This document shows, in pieces, positions 56,275 through 64,000 of a stretch of DNA of 64,000 bases. The translations under genes and the position numbers were made by a program. This stretch comes from Gimesia maris (GTDB taxonomy: Bacteria > Planctomycetota > Planctomycetia > Planctomycetales > Planctomycetaceae). The stretch spans positions 7,130,001 through 7,194,000 of the forward strand of contig NZ_CP042910.1 of the NCBI RefSeq assembly GCF_008298035.1. Direction: 5' to 3'. The notes under the pieces were generated by a model that saw nothing but the letters and a program-made list of their open reading frames with translations, ran no database searches and had not been told where the DNA came from. How positions within the stretch are numbered: position 1 is the stretch's first letter; the number at the start of each line of letters is the position of its first letter.

Positions 56275-56709
56275 GAATCAAAAGAACCATATATCAGATT
56301 CAACAGGCAGACTTCTGTCATCCATTCGCCTCTGCCTCTTGTCGGAATGATAACAGACAAAAGGCAACCCGTCATCCAAGTGTGGACTCGATTTCCATTT
56401 TTTTCGGCCCCTTTTGACAAAGGTTCCCTGCAGACTACGAGACCGGCAGTCTCAACCCAGACCGCGATTCCCGCAAACAGCTCGTATTCCCCGCAGCCCC
56501 ATGCGCTTACTGAATCATTTGAACAGATCCGGGATTACTGATTTTATGACCGCAGCCGGAGATTTGCGGTTCCCTGCAGTTTAAGAATCCTGCTTTACTG
56601 TCGTTTCGGACTTCAGAGTGTTACTGTATTGAGATAATCGGAGCTCAAAATCCTGCTTCGTTTTTTGCATAGTCACAACCTGTATCTTCATGAATTCAAG
56701 AGAACCATT
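56275..56709. other. Divergent non-coding region
   Basis: 435 bp between divergent genes. No gene. A TTGACA at 56414 lacks a matching -10. No notable hairpin. Confidence 0.45.
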
Positions 56710-57000
56710 ATGTTTTGCCTCAATGTCATCCTGACGCTCAAAGATGCTGCTGATGCAGAAGAAATCCAGGGACTGTTAACCGAAGCCTGCCGTCTGTCCC
56801 GAACCGAGCCAGGCTGCCTGCGGTTTGACGTCTATCAGTCTGAAGGCGAACCTGCGACGTTTGTGCTTGTCGAACACTGGGAAAGTGAAGACGCCTGGCA
56901 GACCCATCGCGAAGCAGAAGCCTATACCCAGATTTATCAGCCCCAGATTCTGCCTCGTGTCGAACGAGTCCCTTATCGCATGAAAATGCTGCTGGAATAA
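56710..57000 (+). CDS. Antibiotic biosynthesis monooxygenase (ABM)-family protein
   Basis: 96 residues from the ATG at 56710 (AAGAG upstream); a longer frame from 56665 is not family-like. ABM dimeric alpha-beta barrel: MFCLNVILTLKDAADAEEI, PGCLRFDVYQSEGEPATFVLVEHW and the AWQTHREAEAY segment ending the barrel. Some relatives (YgiN, ActVA-Orf6) are quinol or cofactor-free monooxygenases; many are uncharacterised. Cytoplasmic. 106 bp upstream of ilvD on the same strand, but no clear functional link. Confidence 0.82.
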   Translation: MFCLNVILTLKDAADAEEIQGLLTEACRLSRTEPGCLRFDVYQSEGEPATFVLVEHWESEDAWQTHREAEAYTQIYQPQILPRVERVPYRMKMLLE

Positions 57001-57106
57001 CCGGCTGTTTTTTCAGGTGAGCTAACGCCTGGACAATCCCCAGAGCCATTATTCATTCCCCCATTCAAACCATAGATCGTGAAATTACATTAGAGGAAAC
57101 ACGTCG

Positions 57107-58798
57107 ATGTCAGCCGATTCGCAACCCGTTTTGAACAAGTACAGTTCCCGTATCACACAGCCCCGTTCGCAGGGTGCCTCGCAAGCCATGCTCTACGCCA
57201 CCGGCATGAGCGAAGAGGATATGAACAAGGCCCAGGTCGGAATTTCCAGCGTCTGGTACGAAGGCAATTCCTGCAACATGCACCTCAACAAACTGGCTGC
57301 CAAGGTCAAAGAGGGCGTCGAAGCCGCCGATCTGGTTGGCCTGCGGTTTAATACCATCGGTGTGAGCGACGGGATTTCCATGGGCACCGACGGCATGTCC
57401 TATTCGCTGCAGTCCCGCGACCTGATCGCCGACAGTATCGAAACAGTCACCTGTGCCCAGTGGTACGATGCCAACATTTCGCTGCCTGGCTGTGATAAGA
57501 ACATGCCTGGCTGCCTGATTGCCATGGGACGATTTAACCGCCCCTCGATCATGGTTTACGGGGGAACGATTGCTCCCGGCTGTCTGAATAATCAGAAGCT
57601 GGACATTGTCTCCGCATTTCAGTCTTACGGCGAATACCTGGCTGGTACGATCACAGATGAAACCCGAAAAGAAATCGTACAGAAAAGCTGTCCGGGCGCT
57701 GGTGCCTGCGGCGGCATGTATACCGCCAACACGATGTCGTCTGCCATCGAAGCTCTGGGGATGTCACTCCCTTACAGTTCTTCCATTCCTGCAGAGCATC
57801 CCGATAAACTCGATGAGTGTATCCGCGCTGGTGCCGCCATCAGGAAACTGCTGGAACTGGATCTGAAACCCCGCGACATCATGACCCGCGAGGCTTTCGA
57901 AAATGCGATGGTACTGATTGTCGCACTGGGGGGATCGACCAACGCCGTGCTGCACATGCTGGCCATCGCCCGTTCTGTCGGCCTGGAACTGACTATTGAT
58001 GACTTCCAGTCCGTCAGCGATCGTATTCCTTTGCTGGCCGATTTCAAACCCAGTGGTAAATACGTGATGGCTGACCTGCAGGAGATTGGCGGGACACCAG
58101 CCGTGATGAAATACCTGCTGGAAAAAGGCCTGATCAACGGCGACTGCATGACGGTCACGGGAAAAACAGTGGCCGAAAACCTGGCAGAACTACCGGGCCT
58201 CAAAGAGGGTCAGGATATCATTCACGCTGTCGAAAACCCGATCAAGCCGACCGGTCACCTGCAGATACTTAAAGGCAACCTGGCTCCGACAGGTGCCGTC
58301 GCCAAGATCACCGGTAAGGAAGGCCTGGTCTTCGAAGGGACCGCCAACGTCTTCGATTCCGAAGAGGACATGCTCAAAGCCCTCGAAGACAAGCAGATTC
58401 AAAAAGGCGATGTGATCATCATCCGCTACGAAGGCCCCAAAGGGGGACCAGGGATGCCCGAAATGCTGACCCCGACTTCCGCCATCATGGGAGCCGGCCT
58501 GGGTAAGGATGTTGCCCTGCTGACCGACGGTCGTTTTTCTGGTGGTTCACACGGCTTTATCGTCGGACATATCACTCCTGAAGCACAGGAAGGCGGTCCA
58601 ATCGCCCTGGTCAAAAATGGCGACAAGGTCATTATCGACGCCGACAAAAATCGACTGGAGATGGATGTCAGTGATGCAGAGCTCGAAGAACGTCGCAAAG
58701 CCTGGACGGCCCCTCCGTTTAAATACACGCGGGGTACACTTTACAAATATATCAAGAATGTGAAATCCGCTTCTGAAGGTTGTGTGACCGACGAGTAA
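57107..58798 (+). CDS. ilvD: Dihydroxy-acid dehydratase IlvD
   Basis: 563 residues. AGAGGAAA before the ATG. Iron-sulfur cysteines lie in [10 protein letters not shown] and [32 protein letters not shown] is the C-terminal substrate motif. It dehydrates 2,3-dihydroxy-isovalerate and the isoleucine homologue in branched-chain amino acid synthesis. No partner ilvB, ilvC or ilvE nearby, so a scattered pathway, common in planctomycetes. Followed by the strongest terminator of the window. Confidence 0.94.
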   Translation: MSADSQPVLNKYSSRITQPRSQGASQAMLYATGMSEEDMNKAQVGISSVWYEGNSCNMHLNKLAAKVKEGVEAADLVGLRFNTIGVSDGISMGTDGMSYSLQSRDLIADSIETVTCAQWYDANISLPGCDKNMPGCLIAMGRFNRPSIMVYGGTIAPGCLNNQKLDIVSAFQSYGEYLAGTITDETRKEIVQKSCPGAGACGGMYTANTMSSAIEALGMSLPYSSSIPAEHPDKLDECIRAGAAIRKLLELDLKPRDIMTREAFENAMVLIVALGGSTNAVLHMLAIARSVGLELTIDDFQSVSDRIPLLADFKPSGKYVMADLQEIGGTPAVMKYLLEKGLINGDCMTVTGKTVAENLAELPGLKEGQDIIHAVENPIKPTGHLQILKGNLAPTGAVAKITGKEGLVFEGTANVFDSEEDMLKALEDKQIQKGDVIIIRYEGPKGGPGMPEMLTPTSAIMGAGLGKDVALLTDGRFSGGSHGFIVGHITPEAQEGGPIALVKNGDKVIIDADKNRLEMDVSDAELEERRKAWTAPPFKYTRGTLYKYIKNVKSASEGCVTDE

Positions 58799-58813
58799 GC
58801 GAAACTTCGAATC

Positions 58814-58859
58814 AAAAACAGCCTGGTATCCATCTCTGATACCAGGCTGTTTTTTTTTA
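58814..58859 (+). terminator. Strong Rho-independent terminator of ilvD
   Basis: Perfect 17-bp stem (58814-58830 with 58838-58854), seven-nt loop and a T run to 58859. Located 16 bp past the ilvD stop, between convergent genes. Confidence 0.92.
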
Positions 58860-58873
58860 TTGATCGTTAACCA

Positions 58874-59443
58874 TTATTCGTCTTTAGGGGCCGCTGCTTC
58901 TTTTTCAGATGTCTCTTTTTTTGCTGGCGTTTCTGTTACGGGAGTCTCTGACACCGGTTTCGATTCTGCTTTCTGGGCAGTCACTTCCTGTTTATTTTTC
59001 TGCACCAGTTCTTCCAGATTCTTTTTCGAGATCCGGCGCATGCCATTCACAGTCTCGCCTTCGGGTTCCGTATCGTAGGTTACGACCAGATCTTCATCAT
59101 TCACCAGTAACCGCAGATGATACGTTTTAAAAATACCATTCCACTTATAATGGTAGAGCCGCATGATCGCCCCGGATTCATCAACATCCACGTCCGGGTT
59201 CCCTTGTACGGTTTCTTCAAACTGTGCAAAGGGGAACTCGCCGGAATTTCCCGCTTCATCCATAGCGGCTCCCAGACTTTCAAAGGTTTTTGCCTGCGAT
59301 GATTTCGCACGCCATTCCAGTAGAACCACACCGAGCAGAATCGCGATAAATACCCATGAAATGACGCGACGTTGGGTGGAAACCTTTTTCTTCGATTTTG
59401 AGGCGGGTTCAGTTGTTTCTGCGGATTCCGGGGTCGAACTCAT
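58874..59443 (-). CDS. Membrane-anchored hypothetical protein
   Basis: 189 residues; AAGGA six nt before the ATG. A basic start (KSKKKVSTQRR) and a single helix at about 28-45 (VISWVFIAILLGVVLLEW) are followed by a compact mixed domain about 50-140 with QFEETVQGNPDVDVDESG and RLYHYKWNGIFKTYHLRL. The C-terminus is a charged Lys/Glu/Pro/Thr linker, SETPVTETPAKKETSEKE. It would face the periplasm. No family recognised. It converges with ilvD and lies 175 bp beyond the ispD stop on the same strand. Confidence 0.68.
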   Translation of the reverse strand: MSSTPESAETTEPASKSKKKVSTQRRVISWVFIAILLGVVLLEWRAKSSQAKTFESLGAAMDEAGNSGEFPFAQFEETVQGNPDVDVDESGAIMRLYHYKWNGIFKTYHLRLLVNDEDLVVTYDTEPEGETVNGMRRISKKNLEELVQKNKQEVTAQKAESKPVSETPVTETPAKKETSEKEAAAPKDE

Positions 59444-59617
59444 GGTGCTTCCTTAAGTACAGAGAAAGATTATGATCTGGCGTCAACACATTTGAGCCTG
59501 CGCCCAGGTTCGGGGTCGCGTCACCAGAGCTGTACTCCAGACTAACCTCCCGGCAGCCGAACCTCAAACAGCAATGGACAGATTCACCTGAGTTTCATGT
59601 TTTTCATTGAGACGCTT

Positions 59618-60388
59618 TTAAAACATCCCCCGGGGTTCCTCATCGGCAAACGGATGCAGTGCCTGAATCCCTTTGGGCTTGGGCAACGCATTGACCAGCG
59701 CCTCTGCCATTCGGAAGTCCGCGGCGGTCGTGATCTTCTGATTCAAAGGGGAACCTTCGACAATCTTAACCTCGTGCCCCAGATGCTCAACCAGCTGTGC
59801 TTCGTCAGTGGCCTGAAAATCGCCGCGCCGTGCATACGCGTCTAACAGCAGCTGTCGCTTGAAGACCTGTGGCGTCTGGGCCGCCCAGAGATTCGTGCGG
59901 TCGACGGTTTCCTGAATCTTCAGATCCTGACCGGCCCGTTTGAGGGTACTGGATACCCGGACGGCGGGGATCACCGCGTCATGTTTTTCCGCAGCAGAAA
60001 AGATTTCGCCGACCCATTTATCCGTAATCAGGGGACGGGCTGCATCGTGAATAGCGACATAATCAATGCCGGCTTTGACCCGCGCTAACGCATTTTGCAC
60101 CGAGTCCGCCCGTTCTGCGCCTCCCGCGACGATTTCAATCTCCATGAAGGCCAGGTTGGGCCGAAACTTCTCTTTAAACCACTCGATGTCCTCGGCCGAA
60201 ACCGTAATGATCAGTTGTTTTACATCTTCGCGGTTCGAAAAAATCTCTGCAGAACGCACCCAGACTGCCCGCCCCTTTAAATCCATAAACGGTTTTTTCT
60301 GAGGGCCTGCCCCCAGGATCTCCGCTCCCTTCGACTTAAATCGTGAACTCTTCCCGGCTGCTGCTAAGATGACTGCAAAGGTCGCCAC
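59618..60388 (-). CDS. ispD: 2-C-methyl-D-erythritol 4-phosphate cytidylyltransferase IspD
   Basis: 256 residues from GTG 60388, which has GAGAGGG seven nt upstream; a longer frame to 60430 lacks a site. The nucleotide-binding start AVILAAAGKSSRF, AIHDAARPL and DRTNLWAAQTPQVF are IspD hallmarks. It makes CDP-methylerythritol in the MEP isoprenoid pathway, in the cytoplasm. The tail carries a short extra segment (KPKGIQALHPFADEEPRGMF) beyond the usual end. No other isp gene near. Confidence 0.93.
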   Translation of the reverse strand: MATFAVILAAAGKSSRFKSKGAEILGAGPQKKPFMDLKGRAVWVRSAEIFSNREDVKQLIITVSAEDIEWFKEKFRPNLAFMEIEIVAGGAERADSVQNALARVKAGIDYVAIHDAARPLITDKWVGEIFSAAEKHDAVIPAVRVSSTLKRAGQDLKIQETVDRTNLWAAQTPQVFKRQLLLDAYARRGDFQATDEAQLVEHLGHEVKIVEGSPLNQKITTAADFRMAEALVNALPKPKGIQALHPFADEEPRGMF

Positions 60389-60872
60389 TGTATTTCCCTC
60401 TCGATAACCTGTGTCCCGTACCGCTGACACGCCTCATCCTCACCCTGAAGACGCATCCATTCTTCACATTCTGTTTCTGAAGTTTAACAGGCCGGAATTC
60501 CGCATCCAATAGCACGCACTCACGAATTCCATTCTGCCTGATGAAAGCGGTTCCAAACGTACAGAACCTCGTCGAAATCATGTTGATCTAAAACAACACA
60601 CCACACCATTGATGTTTTTTCTCCACATGACCTGTGTCGCTTTTTTGCCATCCCGAATTTCTTATTTAAACGTAACTCGTTACCGCTATTCCCCTTACCT
60701 CACGAACGTCAGAGAACCTTTACAGTCTGGCACTCTATTTGTTTAAAAACAGAAGCACTTCGATCACCCGGCTGGCCGGACAGGTTCACTTCCCCTGTCA
60801 TCGCGAGTCTTCAGATTGATTCTCCTTGAGAAACTACTTTGTCATTTAGAATTTGAAATAGAGAAAGCCATT
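60389..60872. other. Divergent region with a sigma-54-like site
   Basis: 484 bp, no gene. The stretch contains the TGGCAC-N5-TTGT match described separately. Otherwise AT-rich, unremarkable. Confidence 0.4.
60728..60743 (+). promoter_or_regulatory. Weak sigma-54-type promoter candidate
   Basis: TGGCAC at 60728-60733, five bp, TTGT at 60739-60742. The consensus is TGGCAC-N5-TTGC, so the -24 box is exact and the -12 GC is GT. It lies 130 bp upstream of a sigma-54-dependent activator gene. Confidence 0.3.
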
Positions 60873-62372
60873 ATGGAACTCCCGACACTGATTCTGGTAA
60901 CACGCGATACAGTGATTCAGCAGCAGATCCTTGCTCATTTCAAAAAAACGTTCCAGCTCTCGATTTGCAGCAGTCTCGAAGACTGCTACGAGCAGTGCAG
61001 TGAGCAGGACATTGATTCCATCCTGGTCGATCTGCGGTTTCTTCTTTCAGGCGGACACCAGGAAGACCATCTGCTGGATATGATTCAGTCTGCTGCTCCC
61101 GATACAGAAATCATCCTGCTCACAGAGGAAGAGTGTCCTGAGATCCTGGAACGACGGACTGCCTGCTCTTCCATGATGCACATCAAAGGTTTTGCCAGCG
61201 AAGCAGAACTGCTGCTGGAAATTGACTCCTGCCTGAACCCGGAAGAGAAAATCGTGGTCACTCAGTCTGCGATGCTGAATGCCTCCCTGGGAGCGACCTC
61301 AGGCGGTTCAGCTCCTGGTAATAAATCAACGACCAAACGTTCCGCTGCAGCGGGTACCACCCACGAGTCGACCGAGAATACCGGCGAACATGGAATTACC
61401 CGTCGCTTCGAAACCAATTCGCATGAAATGAAGCTCATGCTGAATGAACTGGAAATCGCCGCTCAGCACGATGTCACCGTCCTGCTGATCGGGGAGACCG
61501 GAGCCGGTAAAACCTATCTGTCCCGTCTGATCCATGATGTTTCTCCACGCCGCAATGAGCCATTCCTGAATGTGGCCTGTGGAGCGTTACCCAACGACCT
61601 GATTGAAAGTGAACTGTTCGGTCATGTGCGTGGTGCCTTCACCAGTGCCCACGCGGACAAAGACGGTAAATTTCTCGCTGCAGGTCGAGGCACGGTACTG
61701 CTGGACGAAATCGATGTGCTGGGCCCGGAGCAGCAGGTCAAACTGTTACGCGTGATCGAGACCGGGGAATTCGAACCGATTGGCTCGAATAAAACGCACG
61801 TGAATCAGGCCCGCCTGGTGGTCGCCAGTAATATGGATCTGCAGCCTCTCGTCGAACAGGGCAAGTTCCGACCTGACTTGTACTATCGATTGAACATGTT
61901 GAAATTCGATGTACTCCCTCTGCGACGACGCAAGTCAGACATCATCGTGCTGGCGAATGATTTTGTGCATCAGATGTCACTCAAACATAATATCCCCGTC
62001 GATCGCATTGACGAAGAGTTTATGGAAGCATTGCACACGTATCCCTGGCCCGGCAATGTCCGGGAACTGGAAAACGTAATCCGCCGCTCGGTCATCTACT
62101 GCCGCGAAGGGATCTTACGTAAAGAGAACCTGCCTTCTCATATTCTGATGGGACTGGTTGGCCCGACCAATGATCCATCCGTTGTACTGAACCATAAACA
62201 GAACGATTCAGAACGACTGGGTGACCAGGTGGCCGTCACCGAGAAAGAACTGATCGAACAGGCTCTGTTCAAAAACAATTACAGCCGCACGAACACCGCA
62301 AAAACGCTGGGCATCAGTCGTGTGACCCTGTATAACAAAATGAAGAAGTATGGCATGAACACAAAAAAATGA
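60873..62372 (+). CDS. Sigma-54-dependent activator with degenerate receiver
   Basis: 499 residues from the ATG at 60873; an earlier in-frame start at 60816 adds 19 unlikely residues. The N-terminal 130 residues have the receiver fold but VTRDTV where the acidic pair should be; an aspartate remains in SILVDLRFLL. The AAA+ domain has GETGAGKTYLSRL, GAFTSA and LLDEIDVLGPE; the C-terminus is a Fis-type HTH (NTAKTLGISRVTLYNKMKKYG). Loss of the acidic pair implies control other than normal phosphorylation. Between them a Ser/Thr-rich linker (SGGSAPGNKSTTKRSAA) joins receiver and AAA+. A sigma-54-like promoter lies upstream. Confidence 0.9.
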   Translation: MELPTLILVTRDTVIQQQILAHFKKTFQLSICSSLEDCYEQCSEQDIDSILVDLRFLLSGGHQEDHLLDMIQSAAPDTEIILLTEEECPEILERRTACSSMMHIKGFASEAELLLEIDSCLNPEEKIVVTQSAMLNASLGATSGGSAPGNKSTTKRSAAAGTTHESTENTGEHGITRRFETNSHEMKLMLNELEIAAQHDVTVLLIGETGAGKTYLSRLIHDVSPRRNEPFLNVACGALPNDLIESELFGHVRGAFTSAHADKDGKFLAAGRGTVLLDEIDVLGPEQQVKLLRVIETGEFEPIGSNKTHVNQARLVVASNMDLQPLVEQGKFRPDLYYRLNMLKFDVLPLRRRKSDIIVLANDFVHQMSLKHNIPVDRIDEEFMEALHTYPWPGNVRELENVIRRSVIYCREGILRKENLPSHILMGLVGPTNDPSVVLNHKQNDSERLGDQVAVTEKELIEQALFKNNYSRTNTAKTLGISRVTLYNKMKKYGMNTKK

Positions 62373-62396
62373 TGACACCCATCACGAGTGTCATCA
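62363..62396 (-). terminator. Terminator of the exported VOC gene, overlapping the activator stop codon
   Basis: Arms 62370-62378 and 62388-62396, nine bp, nine-nt loop. On the minus strand the A run 62363-62369 becomes U. It overlaps the stop codon of the + strand activator gene and ends 27 bp from the VOC gene stop. Confidence 0.7.
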
Positions 62397-62423
62397 TCCA
62401 GTATGCCGGCTTTGAGCAGCGTA

Positions 62424-62996
62424 TTACTTCTTCGGCCCCACCAGTTCGATGAGGTTCCCATCGGGGTCACGCAGCAGAGTCAGATAAATGCCTTTCGGGA
62501 AGCCTTCTGGCAGAGCAATCGGGCCTTTGGCGACTGGTTCAACACCGAACGCCTTGGCCCGCGCCAGAGCCGCTGTGGTATCTTTCACATAAATGGTCAG
62601 ATAACTCACGCCCAGAGAAGAATGGATAAATGAGTTATCCACTTTCTTTGCTGGTGTATCCTTAAACTGCATCAGTTTCACATTGGTCGCCGTACTGTCG
62701 TTTTCCAGTACCAGCGGGTACACCTTGAACGGCAGGTTGTCTGACAGCCCTGAGTCGACTCCCATCTGCGGAGTCACTTCGAATGGCTCACGTGTTTTGA
62801 GCCCGAGGACGTCCTTGTAAAACGCAAGTGACTTGTCGATATCGCTGACAACGATTCCGAAATCCACGGTCGACTTGGCGAACTCGGCATCGGGAACAGT
62901 TTTGCTGCTGGCGGCCAAAGCCGCTAATCCGCTGACGACTAACACAATAAATGTCGTACAGATCAGCTCGCGATTCACAAAACTGGGATTCTTCAT
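62424..62996 (-). CDS. Exported VOC-family protein
   Basis: 190 residues from ATG 62996, which has AGGAG seven nt upstream; the longer frame to 63059 lacks one. The N-terminus is a signal peptide or anchor (CTTFIVLVVSGLAALAASS). The VOC fold follows: VDFGIVVSDIDKSLAFYKDVLGL and YLTIYVKDTTAALARAKAFG, ending LLRDPDGNLIELVGPKK, with metal-type His and Glu spots partly kept. VOC proteins usually stay in the cytoplasm; export is unusual. Ligand unknown. Confidence 0.83.
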   Translation of the reverse strand: MKNPSFVNRELICTTFIVLVVSGLAALAASSKTVPDAEFAKSTVDFGIVVSDIDKSLAFYKDVLGLKTREPFEVTPQMGVDSGLSDNLPFKVYPLVLENDSTATNVKLMQFKDTPAKKVDNSFIHSSLGVSYLTIYVKDTTAALARAKAFGVEPVAKGPIALPEGFPKGIYLTLLRDPDGNLIELVGPKK

Positions 62997-63327
62997 GGAC
63001 GTACTCCTGAATGAAACTGGAAAAGGCACTTTTTCATCCGCAAAACAGGCCTTGTTCACATCAGGCTACTTTGATCAGATTCAGACCTCAAGCCGTGCTC
63101 ATCGTTTATCTCAAAACTATTTAAAATCGCGACTTAGTTCAGCAATTGATCTTGTGAAACTGAAAACCGGTATTCTCGTTTTTCGTTTCAATCACGGCAT
63201 GTCAATTCAGATCACCGGCCCTGGTTTTCTCTTCCTGTTTTTTTCTTTGATCGCAGTCTGTAAAATGCTATAACAGCTAGACAGGAGAACTCTGATTTAA
63301 TTTACATTAACAATAAGAGGATTCGAA
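62997..63327. other. Divergent non-coding stretch
   Basis: 331 bp between the exported VOC gene and the beta-propeller gene. No gene, repeat or clear promoter seen. Confidence 0.4.
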
Positions 63328-64000
63328 ATGAAACCAGTTGTGTACGCCGCAATGCTCTGCTTCTCAGTGATTATGCTTCAGAGTTCCAGTCTCAACCGGA
63401 TCAATGCAGACGAAAAACCCAAGGTCAACCGCACACGGTTTTACATCGCCAGCCCGGAAGGCAAAGATCCGAAACAATATTACGTTTCGGAAGACTACTA
63501 TAATACCGGTTCCCCCACCTTTTCTCCCGACGGTTCCAAGCTGGCACACGATTGCTGGAAATCTCAGGAGGGAGAAACGTTTTCCAATGTCAAAATCATG
63601 GTCGCCAACGCGGACGGCTCTGATCCGAAAATCATCGGTGCCGGCGCCATGCCCAGTTTTTCTCCTGGCGGAAACCGGATTGTCTTCTCGCAACCATCTC
63701 CTTCAGGTGTTGCCATCATGAATGCAGACGGCAGCAATCGCACGTTGATCGAATCGGGAGCCTGGGGCGCGCAATGGTCTCCCGATGGTAAAAAAATCGC
63801 GTACCGTGCTTACACGTCGGGCAAAGCCAATCTCCGGATTTACGATTTGATTGAAGACACCCGATTCGATGTCTTCCCGGAAGGTGAAAGTCCCTATTCC
63901 GTCATCTCCTGGAACATGGCCTGGTCGCCCGACAGTAACTGGGTCTGCTTCCTGGGGCGTAACGCTGCCGACAAGATGTATGAAGTCGTCACCGTCAATG
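63328..64000 (+). CDS. Secreted TolB/WD40-like beta-propeller (PD40) protein, truncated by window end
   Basis: Open to the right edge; 224 residues are visible. AAGAGG lies seven nt before ATG 63328. A signal peptide (residues 1-27) is followed by PD40-type propeller blades: PTFSPDGSKLAHDCW, PSFSPGGNRIVFSQ, AQWSPDGKKIAYRA and MAWSPDSNWVCFLG, each with the FSPDG turn. TolB-like propellers act as periplasmic scaffolds or as parts of peptidases and sensors. What follows the window is unknown; the protein may end in another domain. Confidence 0.85.
   Translation, partial: MKPVVYAAMLCFSVIMLQSSSLNRINADEKPKVNRTRFYIASPEGKDPKQYYVSEDYYNTGSPTFSPDGSKLAHDCWKSQEGETFSNVKIMVANADGSDPKIIGAGAMPSFSPGGNRIVFSQPSPSGVAIMNADGSNRTLIESGAWGAQWSPDGKKIAYRAYTSGKANLRIYDLIEDTRFDVFPEGESPYSVISWNMAWSPDSNWVCFLGRNAADKMYEVVTVN

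Noticed and set aside
56414-56419. TTGACA in the divergent region
   Set aside because: No -10 at the right distance.

Overview
The window reads as bacterial chromosome from the Planctomycetes, most likely a Gimesia/Planctomyces-type member of the Planctomycetia. This rests on two DUF1559 proteins with prepilin-like N-termini and H-X9-DG tails, a DUF1080 protein, secreted vWA, LRR and TPR proteins, the futalosine-pathway enzyme MqnD, Gfo/Idh/MocA oxidoreductases, a GxxExxY protein, and a dispersed intergenic repeat whose chance translations (CIRxHP..SCxFVFFVV) I recall from planctomycete genomes. The genus is inference. I see no rRNA, tRNA, CRISPR array, prophage or intact insertion sequence.

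Layout. 1-7.6 kb: end of a sodium/solute symporter, a YbgC-type thioesterase, a LolD-like ATPase with a 1168-residue permease, a small DMT-like membrane protein, a DUF6678-like protein and a secreted TPR protein. 7.6-9 kb: a gene-poor repeat region. 9-18.7 kb: fatty-acid desaturase, a thioredoxin-fold protein lacking its second cysteine, an LRR protein, a methyltransferase, a HEAT-repeat pair, a TIM-barrel isomerase and a DUF1080 protein. 18.9-27.4 kb: two paralogous membrane vWA proteins, a DUF456 protein and two DUF1559-lipoprotein pairs. 27.9-35.3 kb: MarR regulator, exported esterase, exported HAD-family protein, HrpA helicase. 35.6-41.3 kb: RraA-like and LarA-like enzymes, a membrane-anchored FlgG-like protein, an SRPBCC protein and MiaA. 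41.3-42.1 kb: a GxxExxY gene nested in repeats. 42.3-49.3 kb: mqnD, SDR, nadB, SDR, LRR protein and a hybrid histidine kinase. 49.4-53.7 kb: oxidoreductases, VOC protein, rpsU, thyX. 54.3-64 kb: two sigma-54 activators, a monooxygenase-like protein, ilvD, ispD, an exported VOC protein and a truncated beta-propeller gene.

The least ordinary content is intergenic. At least thirteen copies of one repeat family occur. Its outer segment carries three ACGAAA boxes about one helical turn apart. Full copies add a short hairpin whose stem differs between copies while pairing is kept. Six copies lie within about 30 bp of a stop codon, and four surround the GxxExxY gene, a PD-(D/E)XK-like protein. This gives a testable hypothesis of a non-autonomous mobile element linked to that protein family.

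Genes that probably work together are the LolD-like ATPase and permease, the HEAT protein and its overlapping membrane partner, the two vWA proteins, the two DUF1559-lipoprotein pairs, the mqnD-to-LRR run with its two cofactor-pathway enzymes (menaquinone and NAD), and the overlapping VOC/Gfo-Idh pair. Start codons were chosen from visible Shine-Dalgarno sequences where possible; product calls come from motif recognition without database searches.
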